Of a stretch of 64,000 nt of DNA, positions 28,201 to 38,548 are shown one piece after another; within the stretch, counting starts at the first letter, position 1, and each line of letters starts with the position of its first letter. Source of the stretch: Methylobacterium gregans (GTDB lineage Bacteria > Pseudomonadota > Alphaproteobacteria > Rhizobiales > Beijerinckiaceae); NCBI RefSeq assembly GCF_022179245.1, contig NZ_BPQM01000063.1, positions 1 through 64,000 of the forward strand, in the 5' to 3' direction. A model generated the notes under the pieces. It ran no database searches. It was not told the origin of the DNA and saw only the letters and a list, made by a program, of their open reading frames with translations. The translations under genes and the position numbers were made by a program.

Positions 28201-29925
28201 CTATCCCTGTTCCGGCTTCCTCTCGTCTTGGCGCAGCTCCGGGAAGTCCGCCTGCGTGAAGGCCTCGCCGCGGAACGGATCGTCGGTGCGGCTCTCGTGC
28301 TCCAGGCGGCGGAGCTGCACGCGCCGGATCTTGCCGGAGATCGTCTTCGGCAGCTCCGCGACGAATTCGAGACCGCGCAGGCGCTTGAACGGCGCGAGGC
28401 GGGCGTTGGTGAAGCGGAACACGTCGAGCGCGGTCTCACGGCCGCCCTCGGCCGCGCCCACCAGGGTGACGTAGGCCTTCGGTATCGTGTGGCGGATCGG
28501 ATCGGGGGCGGGCACCACCGCGGCCTCGGCGACCGCCGGATGCTCGATCAGCACGCTCTCCAGCTCGAACGGGCTGATCCGGTAGCCCGAAGATTTGAAC
28601 ACGTCGTCCGCACGCCCGACGAAGGTGAAGCGCCCGTCCGAATCGAGGAAGGCGACGTCGCCGGTGCGGTAGAGCGCGCCCTCGGCGCCCGAGAGGCGGC
28701 CCGCGCCGTCGTCGTAGCCCTGCATCAGCCCGGCCGGGCGCTCGTCGAGCGCGAGGCAGACCTCGCCCTCGCTCGCGGGCTGGCCGTCGAGGTCGAGCAC
28801 CCGCGCCCGATAGCCCGGCAGCGGGCGACCCATCGAGCCCGGGTGGACCGGCTGCCCAGGCGTGTTGGCGACGAGCGCGGTGGTCTCGGTCTGGCCGTAG
28901 CCGTCTCGCACCGTGAGGCCCCAGGCCTCGCCGACCCGCTCGATGATCTCGGGGTTCAGCGGCTCGCCCGCAGCGCAGACCTCGCGCAGGGCGAGCTTCC
29001 GCGCGGTCAGGTCCTCCTGGATCACGAGGCGCCAGACGGTCGGCGGCGCACACAGCGTCGTGGCGCCGTGGTCCGCGACGGCGTCGAGCAGAACTCTGGC
29101 GTTGAACGGCGCCTGGTTGATGACCAGGATCGTCGCGCCCGCGTTCCAGGGGGCGAAGAACGAGGACCAGGCGTGCTTGGCCCAGCCGGGCGAGGAGACG
29201 TTGCAATGCACGTCGCCGGGCTGGAGCCCGAGCCAGTACATGGTCGAGAGGGCGCCCACCGGGTAGGAGCGGTGGCTGTGGCGGACCAGCTTCGGCTTCG
29301 CGGTCGTCCCGGAGGTGAAGTAGAGCAGCAGCGGGTCGTCCGCCTGCGTGGCGGCGTCCGGCGCGAAGCTCTCGGACTCGGTGAAGGCCGCCTCGTAGGC
29401 CGTCCAACCCTCCGTGGCTGGGCCGGTGACGACGCGCAGGACCTCCGCCGTATCGAGCCCGGCGAAGCGGCCCACCTGCTCGGGCCCCGCAACGATCATT
29501 CGGGCGCGCCCGCGCTCCAGCCGGTCGGCGAGTTCCTCCGCCGTCAGGAGCGTCGTGGCGGGGATGATCACGGCCCCCAGCTTCATCGCGGCGAGCATCG
29601 TCTCCCACAGCGCCGGCACGTTGCCGAGCAACAGCAGCAGGTGGTCGCCGCGCCGGAGGCCGAGCCGGCGCAGGTGGTTCGCCACCTGACTCGACCGGCG
29701 GCTGATCTCTCCGAAGGTCAGCGCGAGGTCCGTGCTGGCAGCCGGCTCGACGATGCGCAGAGCCGTCCGGGCGCGGCTCTCCAAGTTGCCTGCCAGCTCC
29801 GCATCGAACCAGTCGAGCGCCCAGTTGAACGGCACCGATTCCGGCCACCGGAAGTCCGCGTAGGCCGCCGCGTAGTCGGTGCGGTGTGCGAGGAGCAGGT
29901 CTCGGGCCTCCCGAAAGCTCGGCAT
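28201..29925 (-). CDS. AMP-dependent acyl-CoA synthetase
   Basis: 574 residues of the ANL superfamily. The P-loop-like signature YFTSGTTAKPKLVRHSH, the adenylate motif GYGQTETTALVANTPG and the hinge GRADDVFKSSGYRISPFE are present, together with the C-terminal lysine region PKTISGKIRR. It activates a carboxylic acid with ATP and CoA. Its place beside isobutyryl-CoA genes suggests a short or branched-chain acid, but substrate cannot be read from the sequence. It lies 78 bases downstream of the crotonase gene on the same strand, so cotranscription with the valine genes is possible. Confidence 0.92.
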   Translation of the reverse strand: MPSFREARDLLLAHRTDYAAAYADFRWPESVPFNWALDWFDAELAGNLESRARTALRIVEPAASTDLALTFGEISRRSSQVANHLRRLGLRRGDHLLLLLGNVPALWETMLAAMKLGAVIIPATTLLTAEELADRLERGRARMIVAGPEQVGRFAGLDTAEVLRVVTGPATEGWTAYEAAFTESESFAPDAATQADDPLLLYFTSGTTAKPKLVRHSHRSYPVGALSTMYWLGLQPGDVHCNVSSPGWAKHAWSSFFAPWNAGATILVINQAPFNARVLLDAVADHGATTLCAPPTVWRLVIQEDLTARKLALREVCAAGEPLNPEIIERVGEAWGLTVRDGYGQTETTALVANTPGQPVHPGSMGRPLPGYRARVLDLDGQPASEGEVCLALDERPAGLMQGYDDGAGRLSGAEGALYRTGDVAFLDSDGRFTFVGRADDVFKSSGYRISPFELESVLIEHPAVAEAAVVPAPDPIRHTIPKAYVTLVGAAEGGRETALDVFRFTNARLAPFKRLRGLEFVAELPKTISGKIRRVQLRRLEHESRTDDPFRGEAFTQADFPELRQDERKPEQG

Positions 29926-30003
29926 CGGCGTGATCTCCCAAAGTCTCTTGTCGTGGAGTCGTTACCGCGTGAGGCCGTCTCGCAGCCCCTCGTCCATGCC
30001 TGA

Positions 30004-30777
30004 TCAGCCGTGCGTGAACTGGGCCGGCCGCTTCTCCACGAAGGCGGCCATGCCCTCCTTCTGGTCCTGCGTCGCGAACATCGCGTGAAAGACGCGGCGC
30101 TCGAAGCGCACGCCCTCGGTCAGCGTGGTCTCGTAGGCGCGGTTGACCGCTTCCTTGGTCATCATGGCGATGGGCAGGGACATGGAGGCCACGATCTCGG
30201 CGACCCGCATCGCCTCGCCCATGAGCTCGGCGGCCGGTACCACGCGGGAGACCAGCCCCGAGCGCTCGGCCTCGGCGGCGTCCATCATCCGCCCCGTGAG
30301 GCACATCTCCATGGCCTTCGACTTGCCGACGAAGCGGGTCAGCCGCTGGCTGCCGCCGATCCCCGGCATCACGCCGAGCTTGATCTCGGGCTGTCCGAAC
30401 TGCGCCGTGTCGGCGGCCAGGATGAAGTCGCACATCATGGCGAGTTCGCAGCCTCCGCCGAGCGCGTAGCCCGCGACCGCGGCGAGGATCGGCGTACGCG
30501 CCGCCGTGAAGCGCTCCCAGTCGGCGAAGCGGTCGCCCGCGTACATCTCGGCGTAGGTCGCCGCCTGCATCTCCTTGATGTCGGCCCCGGCTGCGAAGGC
30601 CTTTTCGGACCCGGTGATCACGATGCAGCCGATGTCGGGATTGGCATCGGCGGCTGTCACCGCCTCGATGACCTCGCCCGTCAGCTGCCGGTTGATCGCG
30701 TTGAGCGCCTTCGGGCGATTCAGCGTAATCAGCAGGACGCGCCCGCGCGTCTCGGTGAGGATCGTCTCGTAGGTCAT
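30004..30777 (-). CDS. Enoyl-CoA hydratase (crotonase family)
   Basis: 257 residues with the oxyanion and catalytic blocks [25 protein letters not shown] and [18 protein letters not shown]; both catalytic glutamates of true hydratases are present. In this cluster it would hydrate methacrylyl-CoA to 3-hydroxyisobutyryl-CoA. Its ATG overlaps the stop of mmsB by four bases (ATGA), so the two are translationally coupled. Confidence 0.95.
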   Translation of the reverse strand: MTYETILTETRGRVLLITLNRPKALNAINRQLTGEVIEAVTAADANPDIGCIVITGSEKAFAAGADIKEMQAATYAEMYAGDRFADWERFTAARTPILAAVAGYALGGGCELAMMCDFILAADTAQFGQPEIKLGVMPGIGGSQRLTRFVGKSKAMEMCLTGRMMDAAEAERSGLVSRVVPAAELMGEAMRVAEIVASMSLPIAMMTKEAVNRAYETTLTEGVRFERRVFHAMFATQDQKEGMAAFVEKRPAQFTHG

Positions 30778-31703
30778 CGGCCCGCGTCTCCCGCATCGGT
30801 TCCGCGCAGCATACGGATGATGCCGGAAAAGTCCTCGCCCCCGTGCCCGAGCGCGTCGAACAGGGCGTAGAGCTGGGCCGCCTCCGCGCCGAGCGGTGTC
30901 GCGGCGCCGGCGGTCGCCGCCGCGGCCTGGGCGAGGCGCAGGTCCTTCAGCATCAGGGCGGCGGCGAAGCCCGGACGGTAGTCGTTGTTCGCGGGCGAGG
31001 TCGGCACGGGCCCGGGCACCGGGCAGTAGGTGGTGAGCGACCAGCACTGGCCCGAGGAGACGGAAGCCACGTCGAACAGAGCTTGGCGCGAGAGCCCGAG
31101 CTTCTCGCCCAGCGCGAAGGCCTCGCACACGCCGATCATCGAGATGCCGAGGATCATGTTGTTGCAGATCTTGGCGGCCTGTCCGGCGCCCGCCGCGCCG
31201 CAGTGGAACACGGCCTTGCCCATCTGCCGGAGGATCGGCTCGGCCCGGGCGAAGGCCGCGTCCGCGCCGCCCGCCATGAAGGTGAGCGTCCCCGCCTTGG
31301 CGCCGCCGGTCCCCCCCGAGACCGGGGCGTCGACGGAAAGGCAGCCGCGCGCCTCGGCGAGCGCATGGGCGCGGCGCGCGCTCTCGACGTCGACGGTGGA
31401 CGAATCGATCAGCAGGGTGCCAGCCGGCACGCTCTCGCAGAGCCCGCTCCAGACCTCGATCACGTGCCGCCCGGCCGGCAGCATCGTGACCACGACGTCC
31501 GCCCCCTGCGCGGCGTCCGCGGCCGAGCCGACGACCGCGATTCCGGCCGCGTGCGCCGCCTCCAGCGAGGCCGGCACGAGATCGAAGCCCTGCACCCGGT
31601 GGCCTGCAGCCGCGAGGTTGGCCGCCATCGGCCCGCCCATGTTGCCGAGCCCGATGAACCCGATGGTCTGCGCCACGCGCTCCTCCCATGTCTTCGACGA
31701 CAT
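30774..31703 (-). CDS. mmsB: 3-hydroxyisobutyrate dehydrogenase
   Basis: 309 residues. The Rossmann start [17 protein letters not shown], the signature [19 protein letters not shown] and the catalytic lysine in [15 protein letters not shown] are all intact. It oxidises 3-hydroxyisobutyrate to methylmalonate semialdehyde with NAD. The start ATG 31703 leaves an 11-residue unconserved N-tail; the GTG at VAQTIGF may be the true start. It precedes the crotonase gene with a 4-bp overlap. Confidence 0.95.
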   Translation of the reverse strand: MSSKTWEERVAQTIGFIGLGNMGGPMAANLAAAGHRVQGFDLVPASLEAAHAAGIAVVGSAADAAQGADVVVTMLPAGRHVIEVWSGLCESVPAGTLLIDSSTVDVESARRAHALAEARGCLSVDAPVSGGTGGAKAGTLTFMAGGADAAFARAEPILRQMGKAVFHCGAAGAGQAAKICNNMILGISMIGVCEAFALGEKLGLSRQALFDVASVSSGQCWSLTTYCPVPGPVPTSPANNDYRPGFAAALMLKDLRLAQAAAATAGAATPLGAEAAQLYALFDALGHGGEDFSGIIRMLRGTDAGDAGR

Positions 31704-31775
31704 CTCCGGCAGGGTGGTCCCCGCTCGCCGTCGCCCACCGCTTCCCGGCCGCGCACCTTCGGCGCGGCGGATCCT

Positions 31776-32825
31776 TCAAGCTCCGTGGCGCGGAAACACT
31801 GGCGCCGCCCGTTTCTCCAGCCATCGCGCGATCCGGGCCGGGTCGACCGCCTCCAGCGTCGCGGGGTTCCAGCGGGGATTCCGGTCCTTGTCGATCACGG
31901 CGGCCCGCACGCCCTCGCGAAAATCGCCCTCCGCCAGCACGGCGAGGGAGGCGTGGAACTCGCGCTCCAGGCAATCTTCCAGGGACGGCGCGGTGCGGCC
32001 GCAGCGCAGCAGGCAGAGAGTGAGGACGAGGCTCGCGGGCGATTTCTCGCGCAGCGTCGCGCGCGTCTCCGCGGCGAAGTCCGAGCCCTCCGCGTCCAGG
32101 GCCGACAGGATCTCGTCCACCATGTCGAAGGCGAAGCAGCGGTCGATCACCGCGCGGTTCCGGGCGAGCGCCCCCGGTCCGGGATCCCGCGCGAGCGCCC
32201 GGATCGCCACGGCGACATCCTCCGCATCGGCCTCCTCGGGCAGGTCCTGCAGCACGCCGACGAGGCGGGGCAGGGCGTCCGTCGGCACCATGGCGTCGGC
32301 AAAGCCAGCGTAGATCGCGTCGGCCGCGTCCATCGGCGCACCGGTGAGCCCGAGATACGTCCCGGTCTCGCCGGGCGCGCGGGGCAGCAGCCAGGTCGCG
32401 CCCACATCCGGCAGGTAGCCGATGCCCGTCTCGGGCATCGCGACCCGGGAGCGCTCGGTGACGACGCGATGGCGCGCGTGGCCCGCGAGGCCGACGCCGC
32501 CGCCCATGGTCAGCCCGTCCATCACGGCGACGAACGGCTTCTCGAACTGGGCGATGCGCGCGTCGAGCCTGTACTCGTCCCGCCAGAAGTTCTCCGCGAA
32601 GGCGAGATCGCCCTCGTAGAGCGAGCGGATGTCGCCCCCCGCGCAGAGCCCGCGCTCGCCCTCGCCGGTGAGCAGCACCGCGGCGATGCCGGGATCTGCC
32701 GCGAAGCGGTCGAGCGCGCTGTCGATCTCGCCGACCATGGCGTGCGTAAGGGCGTTCAACGCCCGCGGACGGTTCAGGCGGATGCGGCCGAGGCGGCCCG
32801 CGCCTTCGAGGAGGACGTCGCCCAT
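31776..32825 (-). CDS. 3-hydroxyisobutyryl-CoA hydrolase
   Basis: 349 residues, longer than simple crotonases. FCAGG-type region [30 protein letters not shown] and [19 protein letters not shown] mark the HIBCH branch (Glu of PETGIG and Asp of PDVG are the catalytic positions). It releases free 3-hydroxyisobutyrate from its CoA ester. Its ATG overlaps the stop of the acyl-CoA dehydrogenase by one base (TGATG). Confidence 0.94.
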   Translation of the reverse strand: MGDVLLEGAGRLGRIRLNRPRALNALTHAMVGEIDSALDRFAADPGIAAVLLTGEGERGLCAGGDIRSLYEGDLAFAENFWRDEYRLDARIAQFEKPFVAVMDGLTMGGGVGLAGHARHRVVTERSRVAMPETGIGYLPDVGATWLLPRAPGETGTYLGLTGAPMDAADAIYAGFADAMVPTDALPRLVGVLQDLPEEADAEDVAVAIRALARDPGPGALARNRAVIDRCFAFDMVDEILSALDAEGSDFAAETRATLREKSPASLVLTLCLLRCGRTAPSLEDCLEREFHASLAVLAEGDFREGVRAAVIDKDRNPRWNPATLEAVDPARIARWLEKRAAPVFPRHGA

Positions 32826-33967
32826 CAGCGCCTCCCGATCAGTGCGCGGGCGATGATGAGCCGCATGATCTCGTTGGTGCCCTCAAGGATGCGGTGCACG
32901 CGCAGGTCCCGCACGATCTTCTCGATGCCGTACTCGGCGAGGTAGCCGTAGCCGCCATGGAGCTGGAGCGCGTCGTCGGCGACCCGGAAGCCCACGTCGG
33001 TGACGTGGCGCTTGGCCATGGCGCAGAGCGTCGTCGCCTCGGGCGCGCCCGCGTCGAGGGCTGCGGCGGCGTGGTGCAGGAAGGTGCGGGCGACCGTCAG
33101 ATCGGTCGCCATGTCGGCGAGGCGGAACTGCAGGGCCTGGAAGTCGGTGAGCTTCGAGCCGAAGGCGCGCCGGTCCTCCATATAGGTGAGCACCCTGGTC
33201 AGCGCGGTCTGCGCGCCGCCGAGCGAGCAGGCCGCGATGTTGAGCCGCCCGCCGTCGAGCCCCGCCATGGCGATGCGGAAACCGTCGCCCTCCTGGCCGA
33301 TGCGGTTCTCAACCGGCACCCGCACGTTGTCGAAGCGGACCGCGCGGGTCGGCTGGGCGTTCCAGCCCATCTTGCGCTCGTTGGCGCCGAAGGAGAGGCC
33401 GGGCGTACCCTTCTCGACCAGCACCGCCGAGATGCCGCGGGGCCCAGATTCGCCGGTTCGGACCATGCAGAGGTAGAGGTCGCTCGCCCCCGCGCCCGAG
33501 ATGAACTGCTTCTCGCCGTTGAGGACGTAGTGGTCGCCGTCGCGCTCGGCCCGCGTCCGCAGCGCCGCCGCGTCGGAGCCGGATCCCGGCTCGGTCAGGC
33601 AGTAGCTCGACACCGTCTCCATCGTGGCGAGCCGCGGCAGCCAAGATCGGCGCTGCGCCTCGGACCCGAAACGGTCGAGGATCCCGGCGGTGAGGTTGTG
33701 GATCGCCAGGAACGCCGCGACCGTCGGGCAGCCTTCGGCCAGTGCCTCGAAGATCACGGCCGAATCGACCCGGGACAGAGCGGAGCCGCCGACATCCTCG
33801 CGCACCGTGATCGCCCCCATCCCGAGGGCGGCCGCGGCCCGCAGGGTCTCCACGGGGAAATGCTTGCGCTCGTCCCACGCGAGCGCGTGCGGGGCGATGT
33901 GCTCGGCCGCGAAGCCCGCGGCCATCTCGCGGATCGCGACTTGGTCTTCGGTGAGGCCGAACGTCAT
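32825..33967 (-). CDS. Acyl-CoA dehydrogenase (probably isobutyryl-CoA dehydrogenase)
   Basis: 380 residues. [17 protein letters not shown] is the FAD signature region, [19 protein letters not shown] the central block, and [25 protein letters not shown] contains the end motif; the catalytic glutamate of the short/branched group lies in the final EGTNEIMR. Context assigns it to isobutyryl-CoA to methacrylyl-CoA. FAD flavoprotein feeding the electron-transfer flavoprotein. Start ATG 33967. First gene of the operon after the palindrome at 34027. Confidence 0.92.
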   Translation of the reverse strand: MTFGLTEDQVAIREMAAGFAAEHIAPHALAWDERKHFPVETLRAAAALGMGAITVREDVGGSALSRVDSAVIFEALAEGCPTVAAFLAIHNLTAGILDRFGSEAQRRSWLPRLATMETVSSYCLTEPGSGSDAAALRTRAERDGDHYVLNGEKQFISGAGASDLYLCMVRTGESGPRGISAVLVEKGTPGLSFGANERKMGWNAQPTRAVRFDNVRVPVENRIGQEGDGFRIAMAGLDGGRLNIAACSLGGAQTALTRVLTYMEDRRAFGSKLTDFQALQFRLADMATDLTVARTFLHHAAAALDAGAPEATTLCAMAKRHVTDVGFRVADDALQLHGGYGYLAEYGIEKIVRDLRVHRILEGTNEIMRLIIARALIGRR

Positions 33968-34026
33968 CGGGTGGCCTTTCGTCGTGCCGCTGCGGCAGCC
34001 CCGCGCCCTGCATGTCGGACGCGCGT

Positions 34027-34049
34027 CCCCTCTCTCATAAGGAGAGGGG
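34027..34049. terminator. CCCCTCTC palindrome between mmsA and the dehydrogenase gene
   Basis: CCCCTCTC (34027-34034) pairs with GAGAGGGG (34042-34049). It lies directly after the mmsA stop on the minus strand and may partly separate mmsA from the downstream operon. Member of the dispersed palindrome family. Confidence 0.6.
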
Positions 34050-34062
34050 GGCGGGTCGTGGT

Positions 34063-35559
34063 TCAGCGCATCGTCGGGATCGAGAACTCGGCGCCGCTCT
34101 TGATGCCGCTCGGCCAACGCTGCGTGACCGTCTTGGTCTTGGTGTAGAAGCGGATCGCGTCCGGTCCGTGCTGGTTGAGGTCGCCGAAGCCGGAGCGTTT
34201 CCAGCCTCCGAAGGTGTGGTAGGCGATCGGCACCGGGATCGGCACGTTGACGCCGACCATGCCCACATTGACCCGGGCGGTGAAATCGCGCGCCGCGTCG
34301 CCGTCCTGGGTGAAGATGGCCACGCCGTTGCCGTACTGGTGCGTCGAGGGGAGCGCCAGCGCCTCCTCGTAGCTCTGCGCCCGCACCACCGAGAGCACGG
34401 GCCCGAAGATCTCCTCGCGGTAGATCGTCATGTCGGGGGTGACGCGGTCGAACAGCGAGCCGCCCAGATAGAACCCGTTCTCGTAGCCCTGGAGCTTGAA
34501 GCCGCGCCCGTCGACGGCGAGCTGCGCGCCCTCGCGCAGGCCGGTCTCGATGTAGCCCTTCACCTTCTCGACGGCGTCGCGCGTGACGAGCGGCCCGTAA
34601 TCGGCGCTCTCGTCGTGCGAGGGGCCGATCTTCAGGCTCTCGACGCGGGGGATCAGACGCTCCATCAGCGCGTCGGCGGTTCTTTCGCCGACCGGCACCG
34701 CCACCGAGATCGCCATGCAGCGCTCGCCGGCCGAGCCGTAGCCGGCACCGATCAGCGCGTCGACCGCCTGGTCGAGATTGGCGTCGGGCATGATGATCAT
34801 GTGGTTCTTGGCGCCGCCGAAGCACTGGGCGCGCTTGCCCGTCTGCGCGGCGCGCACGTAGATGTACTCGGCGATCGAGGAGGAGCCCACGAAGCCCACA
34901 GCCCGGATCTCCTCGTCGTCGAGGATGGCGTCGACCGCCTCCTTGTCGCCGTTGACGACGTTGAGCACGCCCGGCGGCAGGCCGGCCTCGGAGAAGATCT
35001 CGGCGATGCGCAGCGGCACGCTGGGGTCCCGCTCGGAGGGCTTCAGGATGAAGCTGTTGCCGCAGGCGATGGCCGGGGCGCATTTCCACAGCGGGATCAT
35101 CGCCGGGAAGTTGAAGGGCGTGATGCCCGCCACCACGCCGAGCGGCTGACGCAGGGAGTAGACGTCGATGCCGGTGCCGGCGCTCTCGGTGTACTCGCCC
35201 TTCAGCAGGTGCGGGATGCCGCAGGCGAACTCCACCACCTCGACGCCGCGCTGGATATCGCCCTTGGCGTCCGGCACCGTCTTGCCGTGCTCCGAGGCCA
35301 GAAGCTCGGCGAGCTCCTGGGTGTAGCCCCGGATCAGCTCGAGAAAGCGCATCATCACGCGGGCGCGCTTCTGCGGGTTCTGGGCGGCCCAGCCGGCCTG
35401 CGCGGCCGCCGCGCTCTCCACGGCGCGGCGCATCTCGGCCTTGCTCGCCAGCGCGACTCGCGCCTGGATCTCACCGGTCGAGGGGTGGAACACGTCGGCG
35501 AAGCGCCCGCTCTCGCCCTGGACGATCTTGCCGTCGATGTAATGCCCGATGGTGCGCAT
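34063..35559 (-). CDS. mmsA: CoA-acylating methylmalonate-semialdehyde dehydrogenase
   Basis: 498 residues, aldehyde dehydrogenase fold. PFNFPAMIPLWKCAPAIACG and FVGSSSIAEYIY (cofactor site), then CFGGAKNHMIIMPDANLDQ and the catalytic cysteine in GSAGERCMAISVAVPVG. MmsA lacks the usual general-base glutamate and instead has Gly/Ala-Asn (GGAKNH), as seen here. It converts methylmalonate semialdehyde to propionyl-CoA. ATG 35559 chosen; the frame runs on upstream as a shadow. It is divergent from the LysR gene. Confidence 0.96.
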   Translation of the reverse strand: MRTIGHYIDGKIVQGESGRFADVFHPSTGEIQARVALASKAEMRRAVESAAAAQAGWAAQNPQKRARVMMRFLELIRGYTQELAELLASEHGKTVPDAKGDIQRGVEVVEFACGIPHLLKGEYTESAGTGIDVYSLRQPLGVVAGITPFNFPAMIPLWKCAPAIACGNSFILKPSERDPSVPLRIAEIFSEAGLPPGVLNVVNGDKEAVDAILDDEEIRAVGFVGSSSIAEYIYVRAAQTGKRAQCFGGAKNHMIIMPDANLDQAVDALIGAGYGSAGERCMAISVAVPVGERTADALMERLIPRVESLKIGPSHDESADYGPLVTRDAVEKVKGYIETGLREGAQLAVDGRGFKLQGYENGFYLGGSLFDRVTPDMTIYREEIFGPVLSVVRAQSYEEALALPSTHQYGNGVAIFTQDGDAARDFTARVNVGMVGVNVPIPVPIAYHTFGGWKRSGFGDLNQHGPDAIRFYTKTKTVTQRWPSGIKSGAEFSIPTMR

Positions 35560-35649
35560 GCGCGCGCCTCCCGTGTCGTTTCCTCGTTTGATTGCCGGGA
35601 AGACTAGCAGCCCGCCTTGGGCGATAAAGTTGGACGCGCTCGCATCCGT

Positions 35650-35665
35650 TGTGCATTCTTGCACA
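35650..35665. promoter_or_regulatory. Candidate LysR operator
   Basis: TGTGCA-TTCT-TGCACA is a perfect 6-4-6 dyad in the divergent mmsA/lysR region, 90 bases from the mmsA start and 23 from the LysR start. Size, position and T-N-A shape fit a LysR-type binding site. Confidence 0.6.
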
Positions 35666-35687
35666 CTGTAACCGGGGGCGGGCGATC

Positions 35688-36602
35688 GTGCGGAAGCGGG
35701 CGGCTGGCAACTGGGACGACCTGCGCTTCTTCCTGGCCGTGGCGCGCACCGGCACGCTGACGGCGGCCGCGCATCGGACCGGGACCGAGCACACCACAGT
35801 CGCCCGCCGCATCCAGGCCCTGGAGGACGGCCTCGACCGGTCCCTGTTCCACCGGAGCAACCTCGGCTACGCGCTGACGGAAGCCGGGGAGGGGCTGCTC
35901 GCGACCGCCGAGGCCATGGAGAGCGCCTTTCTCGCGGCGAGCGTCGCGCCGGAGGCGGGCCGCACGGTCTCGGGCACGGTGCGGGTCGGCGCGCCGGACG
36001 GGTTCGGCAGCGTGTTCCTGGCGCCCCGCGCCCACCGGCTGACGCGCCAGCACCCCGACCTGGAGATCGAGATCCTGGCGACCGCCCGGATCTTCAGCCT
36101 GTCGAAGCGGGAGGCCGACATCGTGATCAGCCTGTCGAGCCCGCAGCAGGCCCGGGTGGTGACGCGGCGCCTCGCCGATTACCGCCTCAGCGTCTACGCC
36201 GCCTCGGATTACCTCGCGGAGGCCGAGCCGATCCGCACGGTGGCCGATCTCGGACGCCACCCCTTCATCGGCTACATCGAGGACATGCTGTTCGCCCGGG
36301 AGCTGAACTACCTCAACGTGGTCGGCCCGGACACGGTGGCGCGCATCCGCAGCACCAACCTGCTGGCCCAGGTCCACGCCACGCTCGCCGGCGCGGGCCT
36401 CTGCATCCTGCCGGCCTTCATCGCCGCGACCTATCCGGGGCTGGTGCCGGTGCTGCCGGACGCGCTCAGCCTCACCCGCGCCTTCCACATGCACATCCAC
36501 GAGGACAACCGGAAGGCACCCCATATTCGAGCGGTCGCCGCCTTCATCGCCCGCGAGGTCGAGGTGGCCGAGGGGCTGTTCTCCGGCGCGGCGGCGGTCT
36601 AG
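35688..36602 (+). CDS. LysR family transcriptional regulator
   Basis: 304 residues. The N-terminal helix-turn-helix reads WDDLRFFLAVARTGTLTAAA followed by HTTVARRIQALEDGL; the effector domain shows GTVRVGAPDGFGSVFLAP. Start GTG 35688 is preferred since the conserved HTH begins just after it. It is divergent from mmsA with a palindrome between them, so it probably controls the valine cluster; the adjacent alcohol dehydrogenase follows in the same direction 60 bases on. Confidence 0.93.
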   Translation: MRKRAAGNWDDLRFFLAVARTGTLTAAAHRTGTEHTTVARRIQALEDGLDRSLFHRSNLGYALTEAGEGLLATAEAMESAFLAASVAPEAGRTVSGTVRVGAPDGFGSVFLAPRAHRLTRQHPDLEIEILATARIFSLSKREADIVISLSSPQQARVVTRRLADYRLSVYAASDYLAEAEPIRTVADLGRHPFIGYIEDMLFARELNYLNVVGPDTVARIRSTNLLAQVHATLAGAGLCILPAFIAATYPGLVPVLPDALSLTRAFHMHIHEDNRKAPHIRAVAAFIAREVEVAEGLFSGAAAV

Positions 36603-36662
36603 CGTCGCGGCCGATCAACGACGAGGCCGCCGGACACGCGCGGCGCGCATGCCGGAGGAACC

Positions 36663-37826
36663 ATGGCCCACGCGATCGCTCTGCCGCGCCTGATGCGGAT
36701 CGGCGCCGGGGCCTCGGCGCTGCTGCCGGAGGTCCTGGCCCAGCTCGGCCTGCAGCGTCCCTTCATCGTCACCGACCCCTATCTCGCCGGCAGCGGTCGG
36801 GTCGAGGCGCTCGTCGAGGGCCTGCGCGGCGCGGGACTCCAGGCCGCCGTGTTCAGCGACACGGTACCGGACCCGACCGTCGCCTCGGTCGAGGCGGCGC
36901 TCGCGGCGCTGCAGGCGGGCGAACACGATTGCGTCGTCGGCTTCGGCGGCGGCAGCCCGATGGACACGGCCAAAGCCGTCGCGGTGCTGGCGCGGCACGG
37001 CGGCGCCATGCGCGCCTACAAGGCGCCCCATCTCCAGGACGCACCGGGCCTGCCGATCATCGCGATCCCAACTACCGCGGGCACAGGCTCGGAGGCCACG
37101 CGCTTCACGATCGTGACGGACGCGGAGACCGACGAGAAGATGCTGTGCATCGGCCTCGCCTACCTTCCGGTCGCGGCCCTGGTCGATTACGAGCTGACGC
37201 TGACGAAGCCGCGCCGGCTCACCGCCGATACCGGCATCGACGCCCTGACCCACGCGATCGAAGCCTACGTCTCGAAGCGGGCGAACCCGTTCTCGGATGG
37301 CATGGCGCTCGCGGCGATGCGGTCGATCGCGCCGAACCTGCGCCGGGTCTGGGCCGATCCCGGCGACCGCGCGGCGCGCGAGGCGATGATGGTGGGGGCG
37401 ACGCAGGCCGGCATTGCCTTCTCGAACAGCTCGGTCGCGCTGGTGCACGGGATGAGCCGGCCGATCGGCGCGCATTTCCACGTCGCGCACGGGCTCTCGA
37501 ACGCGATGCTGCTGCCGGCCGTCACCGCCTTCTCGGCACCCGCGGCTCTTGCCCGCTATGGGGCCTGCGCGCGCGCCATGGGCGTCGCGGCGGAGGGGGA
37601 GGGCGAGGGTATCGCCGTCGAGCGCCTGATCGCGGAGTTGCGGGCGCTCAACGCCGAACTGGAAGTGCCGAGCCCCGCCGCCTACGGCCTCAACGCCGCC
37701 CGCTGGCGGGAGCTGACCCCGCTGATGGCGAAGCAGGCTCTCGCCTCCGGCTCGCCCGCCAACAACCCGGTCGAGCCGAGCGCGGCCGAGATCGAAGCGC
37801 TCTACGCCGAGGTCTGGGCGGGCTGA
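36663..37826 (+). CDS. Iron-containing (group III) alcohol dehydrogenase
   Basis: 387 residues. GFGGGSPMDTAKAVAVLA binds NAD, IPTTAGTGSEATRFTIV and the metal ligands in DALTHAIEAYVSK and VHGMSRPIGAHFHVAHG (Asp/His/His/His) are intact. Similar enzymes act on short alcohols, 4-hydroxybutyrate or 3-hydroxy acids; substrate is unknown here. ATG 36663 follows a GGAGGAACC ribosome-binding site. Same strand as LysR, so it may be part of the regulator's own unit. Confidence 0.93.
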   Translation: MAHAIALPRLMRIGAGASALLPEVLAQLGLQRPFIVTDPYLAGSGRVEALVEGLRGAGLQAAVFSDTVPDPTVASVEAALAALQAGEHDCVVGFGGGSPMDTAKAVAVLARHGGAMRAYKAPHLQDAPGLPIIAIPTTAGTGSEATRFTIVTDAETDEKMLCIGLAYLPVAALVDYELTLTKPRRLTADTGIDALTHAIEAYVSKRANPFSDGMALAAMRSIAPNLRRVWADPGDRAAREAMMVGATQAGIAFSNSSVALVHGMSRPIGAHFHVAHGLSNAMLLPAVTAFSAPAALARYGACARAMGVAAEGEGEGIAVERLIAELRALNAELEVPSPAAYGLNAARWRELTPLMAKQALASGSPANNPVEPSAAEIEALYAEVWAG

Positions 37827-37836
37827 GGGGTCCCGT

Positions 37837-38100
37837 TCAGGCGGCGGGCCGCCGCCGGCCGAGGGCGCGCGAGCGCTCCCGCGCGGCGCGGGCCGCCTGC
37901 TCTGCGTCGCGGAACAGGGTGCCGTCGAGGCTGTCGAAGGCGCGGGCAGAGGAGAAGAAGCGCACCCCGCGCCCCTCGGGCACTGCGATCCCTGCGGCGG
38001 TCTCGCCCACCTCGATGATGCGGGTCGGAACGGTCTCGCTCTGCGCGCGCACATCGGCGCGCGCCTCCGTGAACGGGTCGGCGACGAACGGATGGGTCAT
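37837..38100 (-). CDS. Hypothetical protein, 87 residues
   Basis: ATG 38100 gives MTHPFVADPFTEARADVRAQ, then an Arg/Ala-rich C-terminus with RERSRALGRRR. The middle VGETAAGIAVPEGRGVRFFSSARAFDSLDG is not a family I recognise, though short methylobacterial proteins of this shape exist. The long AT-richer region upstream (38101-38548) would be its leader and promoter. Confidence 0.55.
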   Translation of the reverse strand: MTHPFVADPFTEARADVRAQSETVPTRIIEVGETAAGIAVPEGRGVRFFSSARAFDSLDGTLFRDAEQAARAARERSRALGRRRPAA

Positions 38101-38548
38101 CTGGCGAATTGCTCCTGTAGGCCGGCGGCGGGCCGGCATGTCTGCGGTGGTCAGGGCGTGAGACGAAGCGAGCCCGCTTGGGCGGGACGCTCAGCGCCGA
38201 CAGCGACCGTCAGATCGGCCGTGAATACGGGGCCGGGAGTGGAGAATTCCAACATACGATAAGGTCACGCGATGTCCTCCTGAAGAAGGACCACGAAGCC
38301 TTGGATAAAGCCAACGACCACGTGGTGCTTTAGCGTTTGTTATCGCGGCGCAAGCTACGCTCTTCAAATCACCGCGGTCGGAGGCGGGAAGTCCAACCTC
38401 CAACACCTACAAGATGTGGACGTTTCCGGTCCGCGTCAACGGAACGATCTTTTGAAATTCCGGCCTAGCCTGGCACGAAAATGGGCTACGGCCGAGCTTG
38501 GCGCCGGGTTTCTCGCCCGGCGCGTCGAGACGGGGCTGCGGCCCCGCG
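38101..38548. other. 448-bp gap without a supported gene
   Basis: This stretch is clearly poorer in GC than its surroundings, especially 38225-38480. A minus-strand frame of 71 codons is present but its composition is not gene-like. It probably holds the promoter and leader of the small gene at 37837-38100. A short hairpin, CCCGC-TTGG-GCGGG, lies near 38175. Confidence 0.5.

Noticed and set aside
38191..38406. Minus-strand open frame of 71 codons
   Set aside because: No ribosome-binding site, composition unlike the other genes here, in an AT-richer leader region.
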